This document shows, one piece after another, positions 22,378-30,768 of a stretch of DNA of 34,233 bases. Source of the stretch: Parabacteroides sp. (lineage in GTDB: Bacteria > Bacteroidota > Bacteroidia > Bacteroidales > Tannerellaceae); the NCBI GenBank assembly GCA_020026285.1, contig JAHHQS010000025.1, positions 1 to 34,233 of the forward strand, given 5' to 3'. A program made the position numbers and the translations under genes. The notes below the pieces were generated by a model that was not told where the DNA came from, searched no databases, and saw nothing but the letters and a program-made list of their open reading frames with translations. Position 1 is the stretch's first letter. Each line of letters starts with the position of its first letter.

Positions 22378-23606
22378 AGAGGATGATGAAATGGATTACG
22401 GCAGGAATCGTGATGTCGCTCGGACTTTGCCAGATTGTTTCTGCGGATGAGGCACATAGAAAGAGTGTAGTGATTACCGATACAGCCCGTTTGTCAAGTA
22501 AGCCTATACATCAGTTGGGAATAGATCTGGCTCCGGCTTATGTCTTTCCTGCTCATGGCTTTTTTAAAGGAGAAAATCAGAAAGGAAAACCAATTAGAGC
22601 CAACTTCTCTGCCCATTTGAAATATGCTTTTAAGTTTGCTCCCGATTCTTATTTCGGACGGCATTATCCGCATGCCACACAAGGTATCGGATTATCGTAT
22701 AATACTTTCTTCAATAATCAGGAACTCGGTTCGCCTTGGGCGCTTTATGTTTTCCAGACATCCCGGATTACCTCCATCAATAAAAATCTTTCACTGGATT
22801 ATGAATGGAACTTTGGAGCTTCTTTCGGCTGGAAGCCATACGATGAACAAACGAATCCAAAGAATTTGATAGTCGGTTCCAAGATTAATGCCTATATCAA
22901 TTTGGGTATCATGCTGAATTGGAAGCTGTCTCCGCAATGGAATATGACAACGGGTATTGGAATGACACATTTCTCGAATGGAAATACCCATTATCCAAAC
23001 TTCGGAGTCAATACTCTGGGTGCAAGAATCGGTTTGATCCGGACTTTTGGTGATCATACGAAAAGACATGCCATGCCGGATCTTTCCTTCCATCCGTATG
23101 TCAGTTATGATCTGGTATTGTATGGAGCCTCCCGAAAGAAAGGTCTTTATCTGAATGGAAATGATATAGGAGTTTTGGTTCCCGGTTCTTTCGGTATTGT
23201 AGGAATGAACTTTAATCCGATGTATAATTTCACGCGTTATTTCCGCTCTGGTCTTTCTTTGGATGTTCAGTACGATGAAAGTGCGAATATCGGCAATCAT
23301 ATAGCTAATCCGGAAGCATCTTCGGAAGATATGAAGTTCTATCGTCCTTCATTGAGAGAACAATTGAGTGTCGGTATTTCAGCTCGTGCAGAATTGGTGA
23401 TGCCTATTTTCTCTATTAATATTGGTATTGGTAAGAATTTTATCTGTAAAGGTGCAGATACCAATAAATTCTATCAGATTATAGCATTGAAGACGCATGT
23501 AACAAAAAGCCTTTTCCTGCATGTCGGTTATCAGTTATATAACTTCAAGGATCCGAATAATCTGATGCTTGGCTTGGGTTACCGATTCAATGCCGGAGGA
23601 AGATAA
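22374..23606 (+). CDS. PagL-like (acyloxyacyl hydrolase/lipid A deacylase family) outer-membrane protein
   Basis: 410-aa secreted beta-barrel protein. A signal peptide (ending VSADEA near residue 27) is followed by barrel strands; the segment GIGMTHFSNGNTHYPNFGVN contains the H-x-S-N motif of PagL deacylases, here H199, S201 and N202. In PagL the third catalytic residue is a Glu 12 positions after the Ser; at that offset here there is Asn213, so either another acid is used or the protein has a different activity. It is longer than PagL (about 150 aa) as the Bacteroidetes members are, with an extra N-terminal domain. The start overlaps the upstream stop by 4 bp. A function in lipid A or lipid remodelling is inferred from the family. 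Confidence 0.75.
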   Translation: MKRMMKWITAGIVMSLGLCQIVSADEAHRKSVVITDTARLSSKPIHQLGIDLAPAYVFPAHGFFKGENQKGKPIRANFSAHLKYAFKFAPDSYFGRHYPHATQGIGLSYNTFFNNQELGSPWALYVFQTSRITSINKNLSLDYEWNFGASFGWKPYDEQTNPKNLIVGSKINAYINLGIMLNWKLSPQWNMTTGIGMTHFSNGNTHYPNFGVNTLGARIGLIRTFGDHTKRHAMPDLSFHPYVSYDLVLYGASRKKGLYLNGNDIGVLVPGSFGIVGMNFNPMYNFTRYFRSGLSLDVQYDESANIGNHIANPEASSEDMKFYRPSLREQLSVGISARAELVMPIFSINIGIGKNFICKGADTNKFYQIIALKTHVTKSLFLHVGYQLYNFKDPNNLMLGLGYRFNAGGR

Positions 23607-23633
23607 ATAAAAGGAATAGAAAGAATGAAATAA

Positions 23634-23676
23634 AAAGCCTTCCATAAGATGATTCACCATGCTTATGGAAGGCTTT
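23634..23676. terminator. Strong bidirectional terminator between convergent genes
   Basis: Perfect 15-bp arms AAAGCCTTCCATAAG (23634-23648) and CTTATGGAAGGCTTT (23662-23676) with a 13-nt loop. A-rich sequence before and T/C-rich sequence after serve the envelope operon (plus) and the GH2 gene (minus). Confidence 0.8.
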
Positions 23677-23700
23677 CCTTATATGAATAACGTTCAGCTT

Positions 23701-26364
23701 TTATTCTCCAAATTCAGTCTGTTGGCGTTCCACTTCTTTTAATCGTAAAGTGTTTAACTCCCGTTTTAGTCTTTCCACTTCTTTGAGAGCATCAGTATCA
23801 GATGAATTGGAATTGTCGGAAGAAATAGACACTTCCGGGATTTGCTGAGCTTCCTTCTGGTCATAAATAAGAGGATTAGCTGCTGGATATGATTCAAATT
23901 CCAATTCCCCGCTGACAGGTTTCTGTGAACCTTTGAAAAGAACATTTGCCTTTACTTTGATTTTCCCCGGCTTCAAAGTGGATTGAATCAGAACCGGAGC
24001 AGTTCCCCATTTGACTGGGGCCGGATTAGCCATTTCTCTTTCGCCTCCAAGAATACGGCCTTCTCCTTCAATGGTAAAACAGATGTGATAATTATTCAGC
24101 CGTTTGATATTTCCGTTCTTGTCGGCAATGGCAGCAACAACCGTTACAAAATCGGAACCGTCAGCCTTCAATTCTGTGTTCTCATTGTCAAGCCATAGAA
24201 TGATCTTCTCCGGACGGCGGGCTGGTTCCACTTTGTGAGTGGCTACCACTTTACCATCAATCAGACCTTCAGCCAACAGATAAACATCTGCCTGTTTCTT
24301 CTTGTTGGATAAAGCTTTATCCGCCATAAAATTGTATACATCCGGAAAAGTAATGATTGGTGAAAGCATCCCTTTATGATTATTGTCCTTGTGATATGTA
24401 TAAGTTTTTCCTCCCTTGTTAAAAGTCAGTCTGACTTCATCACAGTTGGAATAAACGGTTACATCCTTGCTGGAGAAAGGTATCATTTCATGAGCAATAT
24501 AAACCATCGGACCGTTATCAGCTATCAGCTGTTTGTTTATATCAGCCGGGCGTTGAGCCGAAAACATAAAGTATGAATATTTAGGCTGACGGAAGACATC
24601 CATCAGACCTCCATAAAATGGATCAGGATGATAGCCTCTTTGGTGATCGAAGGAATGCCATAGGCAACCGCCTACGTGTTGAGGAGATTGCTGATACAAA
24701 ACTTCAAAATTGGTAATGGGATACGATGGAAATGCGTAATGTTGAGCTTGTACAAGCATGGCTTGTTCTCCCCAATTACGAGCAACGCGGCTAGGTGAAT
24801 TATGTGAAGACCAATCGTCTACATTATCTCCCCATTCTCTGGTAAAGTAAGTAATGTTTTCTGAAACTTTGAAATTCTTATTCGTGTCTTGCATTTTGGA
24901 AGGATGTGTGAAATGTACCGGAAAGTTTTCATGTCCTCTTGCTTCGCTATCGCTTCCGCAATAACAGTAAGGATAAGGGTATTCCGTATCAACAATATCT
25001 TTTACATTCTTTGCAAAATCTTCCGGATACCAGGTCTCATTCAATACAGGTTCCCATAACCATATGCAGGCATGATTACGATCACGACGCACCAAATTGC
25101 GAATGTCATTATAAACACGTTCGGCAAAAATAGGAGCTTCATTCCAGAATTGCCACCCCGGAGTATTATCGATTATGAACAAACCTAATTCGTCGCAGGC
25201 ATCCATAAAAGCCGGATCTTGTGGACAATGGGCATTACGGATGATTTCCATTCCGGCATCTTTCAGTTTCTTGGCATCTCTCCAATGAATGCTGTTGGCA
25301 ACCGCATTTCCAACCACGGCAAAATCCTGATGTCTGTTGGCTCCGATCAAAGGTTTTCCGTAAGATTTCCCGTTCAGCCAGAATCCTTCTTTCCCTTTGA
25401 ATTCAATACTTCTGATACCGATACGACGACGGTAGCCATCAATAACATTCCCTTCTTCATCTAATATCCGAACAAGTAAATTATATAAAGTTGGTGAGGA
25501 TGGAGTCCAAAGTTTGGCATTTTTCACTAACATCTGATCGGTAACAGAAACAGCTTTTCCGGCTTTTACATGGAAATTGCTGTTGATGTATGCTACTTGT
25601 TTTCCATCTGATCCCAGTAAAGTATATTCTATTATTCCAGTGAAACGCTTTTTCATATCATTGCGAACCTGTACTTTCAAATTCACTTCGGATTTTTCTT
25701 CAGAAACTTTCCCGAAGGAAACAAATAATCCACCTCCGGCTGTTTCGTTAGCGAAATTAGGATCTGTTATATAGATTTGATTATGAGCAACCAGCCAGCA
25801 ATCGCGATAGATTCCTCCAAAATAAGTATAATCCAATGTTTCCTGTGGTTTTCCCGGGGGATAAGAAGGATCGTTGCTGTTATCAGTCCATACCGCAATT
25901 ACATTATCTTTTGTCCAGTCTAAAATATCAGAAACATCAAGTATAACAGGAAGATAACCTCCAAAATGTTCGGTTATGAGCTTCCCGTTAACAAAAACTT
26001 TACTTTTGCCCATAATGGCTTCGAAATGAAGAAAGAGCTTCTTCCCTTTTAACGAAGTATCGGGAGTGAAATGTTTACGATACCAGACTTCTCCTTGATA
26101 GTTAATACATCCACTAGCTTCTGTTGGAAGATATTCTATTCCGTGCGGGAGAGAAACTACATTCCATTCTTTGTCGTCGAAATCTATTGCCTCTGCTCCT
26201 TGTACGGCTCCTTTGTAGAAACGCCATGCCGGGTTCATTGAATAAACTTGTCGTCCATTATCCTTCAGACGGAAGAATCCGGCTGTTGAGAACTCCGGTT
26301 GATGAGCAGCACACATTGGAAATGATAATAACAGAAAAAATACGAATTGGATTAAATTCTTCAT
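23701..26364 (-). CDS. Secreted glycoside hydrolase family 2 protein (beta-galactosidase-like)
   Basis: 887-aa exported GH2 enzyme. Order: signal peptide (about 1-20, ending MCAAH), sugar-binding jelly-roll domain (about 40-200, with VWYRKHFTPD and FGGIYRDCWLV), immunoglobulin-like domain (about 215-325), then the (beta/alpha)8 catalytic domain with GANRHQDFAVVG, acid/base N442-E443 in WLWEPVLNETW and the probable nucleophile E510 in TREWGD. C-terminal beta domains follow. The last 50 residues are unusual: a Ser/Asn/Asp linker and a coiled-coil-like stretch (ALKEVERLKRELNTLRLKEV). GH2 covers beta-galactosidases, glucuronidases and mannosidases; the substrate cannot be fixed, and no SusC/SusD pair or sulfatase lies nearby to point to a polysaccharide. 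Confidence 0.88.
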   Translation of the reverse strand: MKNLIQFVFFLLLSFPMCAAHQPEFSTAGFFRLKDNGRQVYSMNPAWRFYKGAVQGAEAIDFDDKEWNVVSLPHGIEYLPTEASGCINYQGEVWYRKHFTPDTSLKGKKLFLHFEAIMGKSKVFVNGKLITEHFGGYLPVILDVSDILDWTKDNVIAVWTDNSNDPSYPPGKPQETLDYTYFGGIYRDCWLVAHNQIYITDPNFANETAGGGLFVSFGKVSEEKSEVNLKVQVRNDMKKRFTGIIEYTLLGSDGKQVAYINSNFHVKAGKAVSVTDQMLVKNAKLWTPSSPTLYNLLVRILDEEGNVIDGYRRRIGIRSIEFKGKEGFWLNGKSYGKPLIGANRHQDFAVVGNAVANSIHWRDAKKLKDAGMEIIRNAHCPQDPAFMDACDELGLFIIDNTPGWQFWNEAPIFAERVYNDIRNLVRRDRNHACIWLWEPVLNETWYPEDFAKNVKDIVDTEYPYPYCYCGSDSEARGHENFPVHFTHPSKMQDTNKNFKVSENITYFTREWGDNVDDWSSHNSPSRVARNWGEQAMLVQAQHYAFPSYPITNFEVLYQQSPQHVGGCLWHSFDHQRGYHPDPFYGGLMDVFRQPKYSYFMFSAQRPADINKQLIADNGPMVYIAHEMIPFSSKDVTVYSNCDEVRLTFNKGGKTYTYHKDNNHKGMLSPIITFPDVYNFMADKALSNKKKQADVYLLAEGLIDGKVVATHKVEPARRPEKIILWLDNENTELKADGSDFVTVVAAIADKNGNIKRLNNYHICFTIEGEGRILGGEREMANPAPVKWGTAPVLIQSTLKPGKIKVKANVLFKGSQKPVSGELEFESYPAANPLIYDQKEAQQIPEVSISSDNSNSSDTDALKEVERLKRELNTLRLKEVERQQTEFGE

Positions 26365-26477
26365 GATATTTTGTTTTAGAAACTCTTAAATGTTCGTTGT
26401 TTTTTAATGGATGAAAAGAAACACAATTGGAATACAATCAATTGATTATTGTTCCTGATTATCCGTCTTTATAAAAA

Positions 26478-26485
26478 CAAAGTTA
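26478..26485 (-). promoter_or_regulatory. Promoter -7 element for the GH2 gene
   Basis: Reads TAACTTTG on the minus strand, matching TAnnTTTG, about 115 bp before the start at 26364. No clear -33 element is present. Confidence 0.4.
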
Positions 26486-26616
26486 TAGAAATATTGTTTT
26501 AAAGTCGTTGTTTGTTCTAATTTTCTTTGTTGTCAGTTATAATCTGGAAAGGATAAAATAGATGCAGTATTTGGAGAGTGCGATTAAAAGAATAGGGATA
26601 GAATTATAGGAGGGTA

Positions 26617-26655
26617 TAAAAACAAAAAAGATTACCAATCTTTAATTGATAATCT
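26617..26655 (-). terminator. Terminator of the tRNA-Ser transcript
   Basis: On the minus strand, AGATTA and TAATCT arms (plus strand 26629-26634 and 26650-26655) with additional AAT/ATT pairing are followed by a long T-rich run, just after the tRNA 3' end. Confidence 0.6.
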
Positions 26656-26661
26656 CTTAAG

Positions 26662-26748
26662 CGGAAGCGGGGGGATTCGAACCCCCGGTACGGTTACCCG
26701 TACGTCAGTTTAGCAAACTGGTGGTTTCAGCCACTCACCCACACTTCC
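26662..26748 (-). tRNA. tRNA-Ser (anticodon GCT)
   Basis: On the minus strand the 87-nt sequence starts GGAAGTG and ends CGCTTCC plus discriminator G, giving a 7-bp acceptor stem. The anticodon arm is CAGT-TTGCTAA-ACTG with anticodon GCT, reading AGC/AGU serine codons. It has the long variable arm of class II tRNAs (TACGGGTAACCGTA) and a T arm of CGGGGGTTCGAATCCCCCG type. CCA is not encoded, so it is added after transcription. Confidence 0.95.
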
Positions 26749-26783
26749 AGTTTTTATGACTGCTATTGTTTTGAATTGCGTTG

Positions 26784-26814
26784 CAAAGGTAAATCTAATT
26801 TTTAAATAAACAAT
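26784..26814 (-). promoter_or_regulatory. Promoter of tRNA-Ser
   Basis: On the minus strand: ATTG (26811-26814), 19-bp spacer, TACCTTTG (26784-26791), a full -7 match. The leader before the tRNA would be about 28 nt. Confidence 0.65.
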
Positions 26815-26846
26815 ACTTTTACCATTATTTTTTGAAAAAAAGGTGC

Positions 26847-26854
26847 TACTTTTG
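26847..26854 (+). promoter_or_regulatory. Promoter -7 element for mltG
   Basis: TACTTTTG matches TAnnTTTG, about 35 bp before ATG 26889. The -33 position (ATTA at 26824-26827) is a poor match. Confidence 0.5.
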
Positions 26855-26888
26855 TGGCATATTCTGAAAATCAATTTGTTATTAATTT

Positions 26889-27932
26889 ATGAATAAACGT
26901 TTTTTTGTTCAGCACTGGATCTGGATTTCTTGTATAGCTATTACTTTAATCCTTTTTAGTTGTGGACTTTGGGTGTATCGAATTATCTGGGCTCCAAGTT
27001 TTTTCCCGGAGAAACCTGTATACATTTATATTGATGAAACAAAAGACTGGAATAAATTATGTTCTCATTTGGAAGATTCTGCTTCGTGTACACATATCAG
27101 ATGGTTCAAATTTTTGTCATCCTGGATGAACTTTAAAGGAAAACTGAAGACTGGGCGATATCAGATTGATCCGGAGATGAATAATATCAGTGTCATTCGT
27201 AAGTTGAGGAGTGGAGATCAGGATGCAGTCCATCTGACTTTCATTGGTTCAAGAACAAAGGAGGATATAGTCGAACGAATAGACAAGCAGCTTTTATTGA
27301 AAGGGGAGGACTTGCTTCGAATGATGAATGATTCTGTTTGGTGTGCTTCGATGGGTTTTAACAGGGAAACGATTGTCTCTATGTTTATTCCCAATACGTA
27401 TCAGGTTTATTGGGATATTACTCCCGATAAGTTCATGGCTCGTATGAAGCGGGAATTTAATTCTTATTGGAATCAGAATAGAGTACAGAAAGCGAAGGAA
27501 ATCGGCCTTACTCCGATAGAAGTTTCTATTTTGGCTTCAATCGTAGAAGAAGAATCAGCTGCAGTTGAGGAATATCCTCTGATAGCTGGACTATATATAA
27601 ATCGTTTGAAGAAAGGAATGTTTTTACAGGCGGATCCGACGGTGAAATTTGCTGTTGGTGATTCTAGTCTTCAGCGAATTTTGAATAAACATCTGGAGAT
27701 TGATTCTCCATATAATACATATAAGTATGTAGGATTGCCGCCTGCTCCAATTCGTATCCCTTCTACCCGTGGATTAAATGCTGTATTGAATTATACGAAG
27801 CATCATTATCTATATATGTGTGCTAAAGAAGATTTTTCTGGGCGACATAATTTTGCTAAAACATTGGCTGAACATGTAAGAAATGCAGCGAAATACCAGG
27901 CAGAACTTAACAGAAGAAAGATTTTTGAGTAG
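26889..27932 (+). CDS. mltG: MltG, endolytic murein transglycosylase (YceG family)
   Basis: 347-aa inner-membrane protein with one N-terminal helix (about 10-32) and a periplasmic YceG domain. It cleaves nascent glycan strands and sets peptidoglycan chain length. The catalytic region ILASIVEEESAAVEEYPLIA has E220 in the position of E. coli MltG E218, followed by the conserved AGLYINRLKKGMFLQADPTV and the substrate loop SPYNTYKYVGLPPAPI. Length and motifs are typical. The gene is probably monocistronic, followed by a promoter for iorA. Confidence 0.93.
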   Translation: MNKRFFVQHWIWISCIAITLILFSCGLWVYRIIWAPSFFPEKPVYIYIDETKDWNKLCSHLEDSASCTHIRWFKFLSSWMNFKGKLKTGRYQIDPEMNNISVIRKLRSGDQDAVHLTFIGSRTKEDIVERIDKQLLLKGEDLLRMMNDSVWCASMGFNRETIVSMFIPNTYQVYWDITPDKFMARMKREFNSYWNQNRVQKAKEIGLTPIEVSILASIVEEESAAVEEYPLIAGLYINRLKKGMFLQADPTVKFAVGDSSLQRILNKHLEIDSPYNTYKYVGLPPAPIRIPSTRGLNAVLNYTKHHYLYMCAKEDFSGRHNFAKTLAEHVRNAAKYQAELNRRKIFE

Positions 27933-27938
27933 ATTTAC

Positions 27939-27968
27939 TTTCAAATCATAACAAAAAATGTATCTTTG
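27939..27968 (+). promoter_or_regulatory. Bacteroidetes-type promoter of the iorAB operon
   Basis: TATCTTTG at 27961-27968 matches the -7 consensus; TTTC at 27939-27942 lies 18 bp upstream. The leader before iorA is about 95 nt. Confidence 0.6.
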
Positions 27969-28069
27969 GAATTCGTAAGTAGGAATTAGCTTATATTTTG
28001 CTTCCATATCTATTTTGTATTTGGAAGTTTACTTTTTATTAATTGTTGATTATACGAAAATATCATAAA

Positions 28070-29668
28070 ATGGAAAAACATCTATTTTTAGGGGATGAAG
28101 CCATTGCTCAGGCGGCCCTGGATGCCGGACTTTCTGGTGTATATGCTTACCCGGGAACCCCTTCAACTGAAATTACGGAATATATCCAAAAATCTCCAAT
28201 TACTAAAGAACGTGGAATTCATTGTAGATGGAGTGCAAATGAAAAGACTGCTATGGAAGCTGCTTTAGGTATGAGTTATGCCGGAAAGCGTTCTCTTTGC
28301 TGTATGAAGCATGTCGGGTTAAATGTAGCAGCCGATTGTTTTATGAATGCTGCTATGAGTGGAATTAACGGTGGTATGATCGTTTTGACTGCCGATGATC
28401 CTTCAATGCACTCTTCCCAGAACGAACAAGATAATAGAATGTATGGTAATTTTGCCATGCTTCCCATCTTGGAGCCTTCAAGTCAGCAGGAAGCTTACGA
28501 TATGGTTTATCAAGGCTTTGAATTGTCTGAAAAATTAGGCTATCCTATTTTACTTCGTGTGACAACTCGTATGGCTCACTCACGTGCCGGAGTTGAAACT
28601 AAACCTATGAAGGAACAATGTCAGATGCATTTCCCTGAGAATGGTCGTCAACGTTATGTTCTGTTGCCTGCTTTGGCTCGTCAACGTTACAAACAATTAA
28701 TTATTGCTCAGGATAAGTTCATGCAGGAATCTGAAAATTCTCCATTCAATAAGTATATTGATGGATCTGATAAATCTTTAGGTATACTGACAACAGGAAT
28801 TGCATTTAACTATTTGTCTGAAAATTGTCCGAACGGATTCAATCATCCGGTCTTGAAAGTGACTCAATATCCAGTTCCTTTGGAAAAATTGCAGCGCTTG
28901 GTAGATGAATGTGATGAAATCCTTGTTTTGGAAGAAGGTTATCCGGTTGTAGAACAACAATTGAAAGGTCTGTTAAGTAAAGGCTTGAAAGTTCATGGCC
29001 GTTTGGACGGAACTTTACAGCGTGATGGTGAGTTGACCCCTGATGCTGTTGGTAAAGCTCTAGGTCTGGAGATTACAGAATATTATGCAAAACCGGAAGT
29101 AGTTGAACAACGTCCTCCTGCATTATGTCAGGGTTGTGGCCATCGTGATATGTACCAGGCTTTAAACGAAGTGGTTGCAGAATACGAAGGAGCCAAAGTC
29201 TTTGGTGATATTGGTTGTTATACATTAGGCGCTTTGCCTCCATATCGTGCAATCGATTCATGTATTGATATGGGTGCTTCTATTACTATGGCAAAAGGAG
29301 CTTCGGATGCTGGTGTCTTTCCTGCTATATCTGTAATTGGTGATTCGACCTTTACTCATTCCGGTATGACAGGTTTGTTGGATTGCGTAAACGAAAATGC
29401 AAACGTAACGATTGTCATTTCTGATAACGAAACAACTGCAATGACTGGCGGTCAAGATTCTGCAGGTACAGGTCGAATAGAATCTATTTGTACAGGACTT
29501 GGTGTTGATCCTGCTCATATTCGTGTAATGATTCCTTTGAAGAAGAATTACGAATCAATGAAGGCTATCATTCGAGAAGAAATCGAATATAGAGGTGTAT
29601 CAGTTCTGATCCCTCGTCGTGAGTGTATGCAAACATTAGCAAGAAAGAGTAAAGCAAAGAAAAAATGA
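28070..29668 (+). CDS. iorA: Indolepyruvate:ferredoxin oxidoreductase alpha subunit, without ferredoxin domain
   Basis: 532-aa subunit, starting at ATG 28070 (MEKHLFLGDEAIAQAALDAG); an in-frame TTG at 28043 was rejected. IorA converts aryl-pyruvates from aromatic amino acids to aryl-acetyl-CoA with thiamine diphosphate and reduces ferredoxin. Features are the N-terminal pyrimidine-binding part (GVYAYPGTPSTEITEYI), ALCQGCGHRD, and the TPP/Mg motif GDSTFTHSG with G424-D425-S426. Archaeal IorA continues into a ferredoxin domain with two 4Fe-4S clusters; this protein stops at LIPRRECMQTLARKSKAKKK, just before it would begin, so clusters must come from another protein. Its stop overlaps iorB by 4 bp. 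Confidence 0.9.
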   Translation: MEKHLFLGDEAIAQAALDAGLSGVYAYPGTPSTEITEYIQKSPITKERGIHCRWSANEKTAMEAALGMSYAGKRSLCCMKHVGLNVAADCFMNAAMSGINGGMIVLTADDPSMHSSQNEQDNRMYGNFAMLPILEPSSQQEAYDMVYQGFELSEKLGYPILLRVTTRMAHSRAGVETKPMKEQCQMHFPENGRQRYVLLPALARQRYKQLIIAQDKFMQESENSPFNKYIDGSDKSLGILTTGIAFNYLSENCPNGFNHPVLKVTQYPVPLEKLQRLVDECDEILVLEEGYPVVEQQLKGLLSKGLKVHGRLDGTLQRDGELTPDAVGKALGLEITEYYAKPEVVEQRPPALCQGCGHRDMYQALNEVVAEYEGAKVFGDIGCYTLGALPPYRAIDSCIDMGASITMAKGASDAGVFPAISVIGDSTFTHSGMTGLLDCVNENANVTIVISDNETTAMTGGQDSAGTGRIESICTGLGVDPAHIRVMIPLKKNYESMKAIIREEIEYRGVSVLIPRRECMQTLARKSKAKKK

Positions 29669-30246
29669 AAACAGATATTATTTTGTCAGGTGTAGGCGGA
29701 CAAGGTATTCTTTCAATTGCCGCCGCTATAGGTGAAGCTGCCTTGAAAGAAGGTTTATATATGAAACAGGCTGAAGTTCACGGTATGAGTCAGCGTGGAG
29801 GTGATGTGCAGTCAAATCTCCGTCTTTCTGATAGTCCGATTGCTTCAGACTTGATAGCATTAGGTCATGCCGATTTGATTATTTCGCTTGAACCGATGGA
29901 AAGTCTGCGCTATCTGCCTTATTTAAAAAAAGATGGCTGGGTGGTTACTAATTCTCGTCCTTTTATCAATATTCCAAATTATCCTGAGCTTGAAAAATTG
30001 CAGGCAGAATTAGATAATCTTCCTCATAAGGTAGTGCTTGATGTGGAAACTATTGCCAAACAGGCTGGTTCGGTCAGAGCAGCCAATATTGTCATGTTGG
30101 GTGCTGCTACTCCTTTTATTGGTATTGAATATGAAAAGATTGAGGAAGGTGTTCGTCAGATCTTTATTCGTAAGGGGGAAGCTATTGTAGATATGAACTT
30201 GAAGGCTTTACGAGCCGGATATGAAATTGCTCAGAGTAAACAATAA
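29665..30246 (+). CDS. iorB: Indolepyruvate:ferredoxin oxidoreductase beta subunit
   Basis: 193-aa gamma-domain subunit of 2-oxoacid oxidoreductases. The nucleotide/CoA-side motif GVGGQGILSIAAAIGEAAL (about 8-26) and HGMSQRGGDVQSNLRL are typical of IorB. It is translationally coupled to iorA (ATGA overlap at 29665-29668) and separated by 9 bp from the TlpA-like gene. Together with IorA it forms the oxidoreductase; in gut Bacteroidales it is thought to act in aromatic amino acid metabolism in either direction. Confidence 0.92.
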   Translation: MKTDIILSGVGGQGILSIAAAIGEAALKEGLYMKQAEVHGMSQRGGDVQSNLRLSDSPIASDLIALGHADLIISLEPMESLRYLPYLKKDGWVVTNSRPFINIPNYPELEKLQAELDNLPHKVVLDVETIAKQAGSVRAANIVMLGAATPFIGIEYEKIEEGVRQIFIRKGEAIVDMNLKALRAGYEIAQSKQ

Positions 30247-30255
30247 TTTATATTT

Positions 30256-30768
30256 ATGAAGAAAATATTTATTGCTTCACTGTGTCTGCTGCTGGCATCG
30301 TTGTCTTTTAGTCCGATATTGGCAGCAGACTTGGTAAAAGTAGGCGATCCGATGCCTAAGTTTACAATTGTGCACGATAACGGAATGAAGATTGCATCAA
30401 CTACCTTTAAAGGTAAAGTAGTGCTGGTTAATTTATTTGCAACCTGGTGTCCTCCTTGTCAGAAGGAATTGGCTGCTGTGAAAGAAACACTTTGGCCAAA
30501 ATATAAAGATAATAAGGATTTCGTTATGCTGGTGATCGGTCGTGAACATTCGGATGCCGATTTAGAAAAATATAATCAAAAGAAAGGTTTTACTTTTCCG
30601 TTATATCCAGATAAAAACAGAGCAATATTCAGTTCTTTTGCCGATGAATTGATTCCTCGTAGTTATCTGATAGGAAAAGACGGTAAAGTTGTATATCTGA
30701 GTAAAGGATATAAAGACACAGAATTTGCTGAATTAATGAGCCGTATTGAAAGTGAATTAAAAAAATGA
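30256..30768 (+). CDS. TlpA-like periplasmic thioredoxin
   Basis: 170-aa exported protein: signal peptide (about 1-23, ending SPILAADL), then a thioredoxin fold with the redox motif ATWCPPCQKE (C65 and C68) and the cis-Pro region ELIPRSYLIGKDGKVVY. TlpA/ResA-type proteins reduce disulfides or carry thiol electrons outside the cytoplasm. It lies 9 bp after iorB and overlaps the next gene by 4 bp (ATGA at 30765-30768), so it belongs to the same operon even though it acts in another compartment from IorAB. The physiological partner is unknown. Confidence 0.85.
   Translation: MKKIFIASLCLLLASLSFSPILAADLVKVGDPMPKFTIVHDNGMKIASTTFKGKVVLVNLFATWCPPCQKELAAVKETLWPKYKDNKDFVMLVIGREHSDADLEKYNQKKGFTFPLYPDKNRAIFSSFADELIPRSYLIGKDGKVVYLSKGYKDTEFAELMSRIESELKK

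Noticed and set aside
22791..23300. Open frame of 169 codons on the minus strand inside the PagL-like gene
   Set aside because: Antisense to a well-supported gene, no family features and no promoter.
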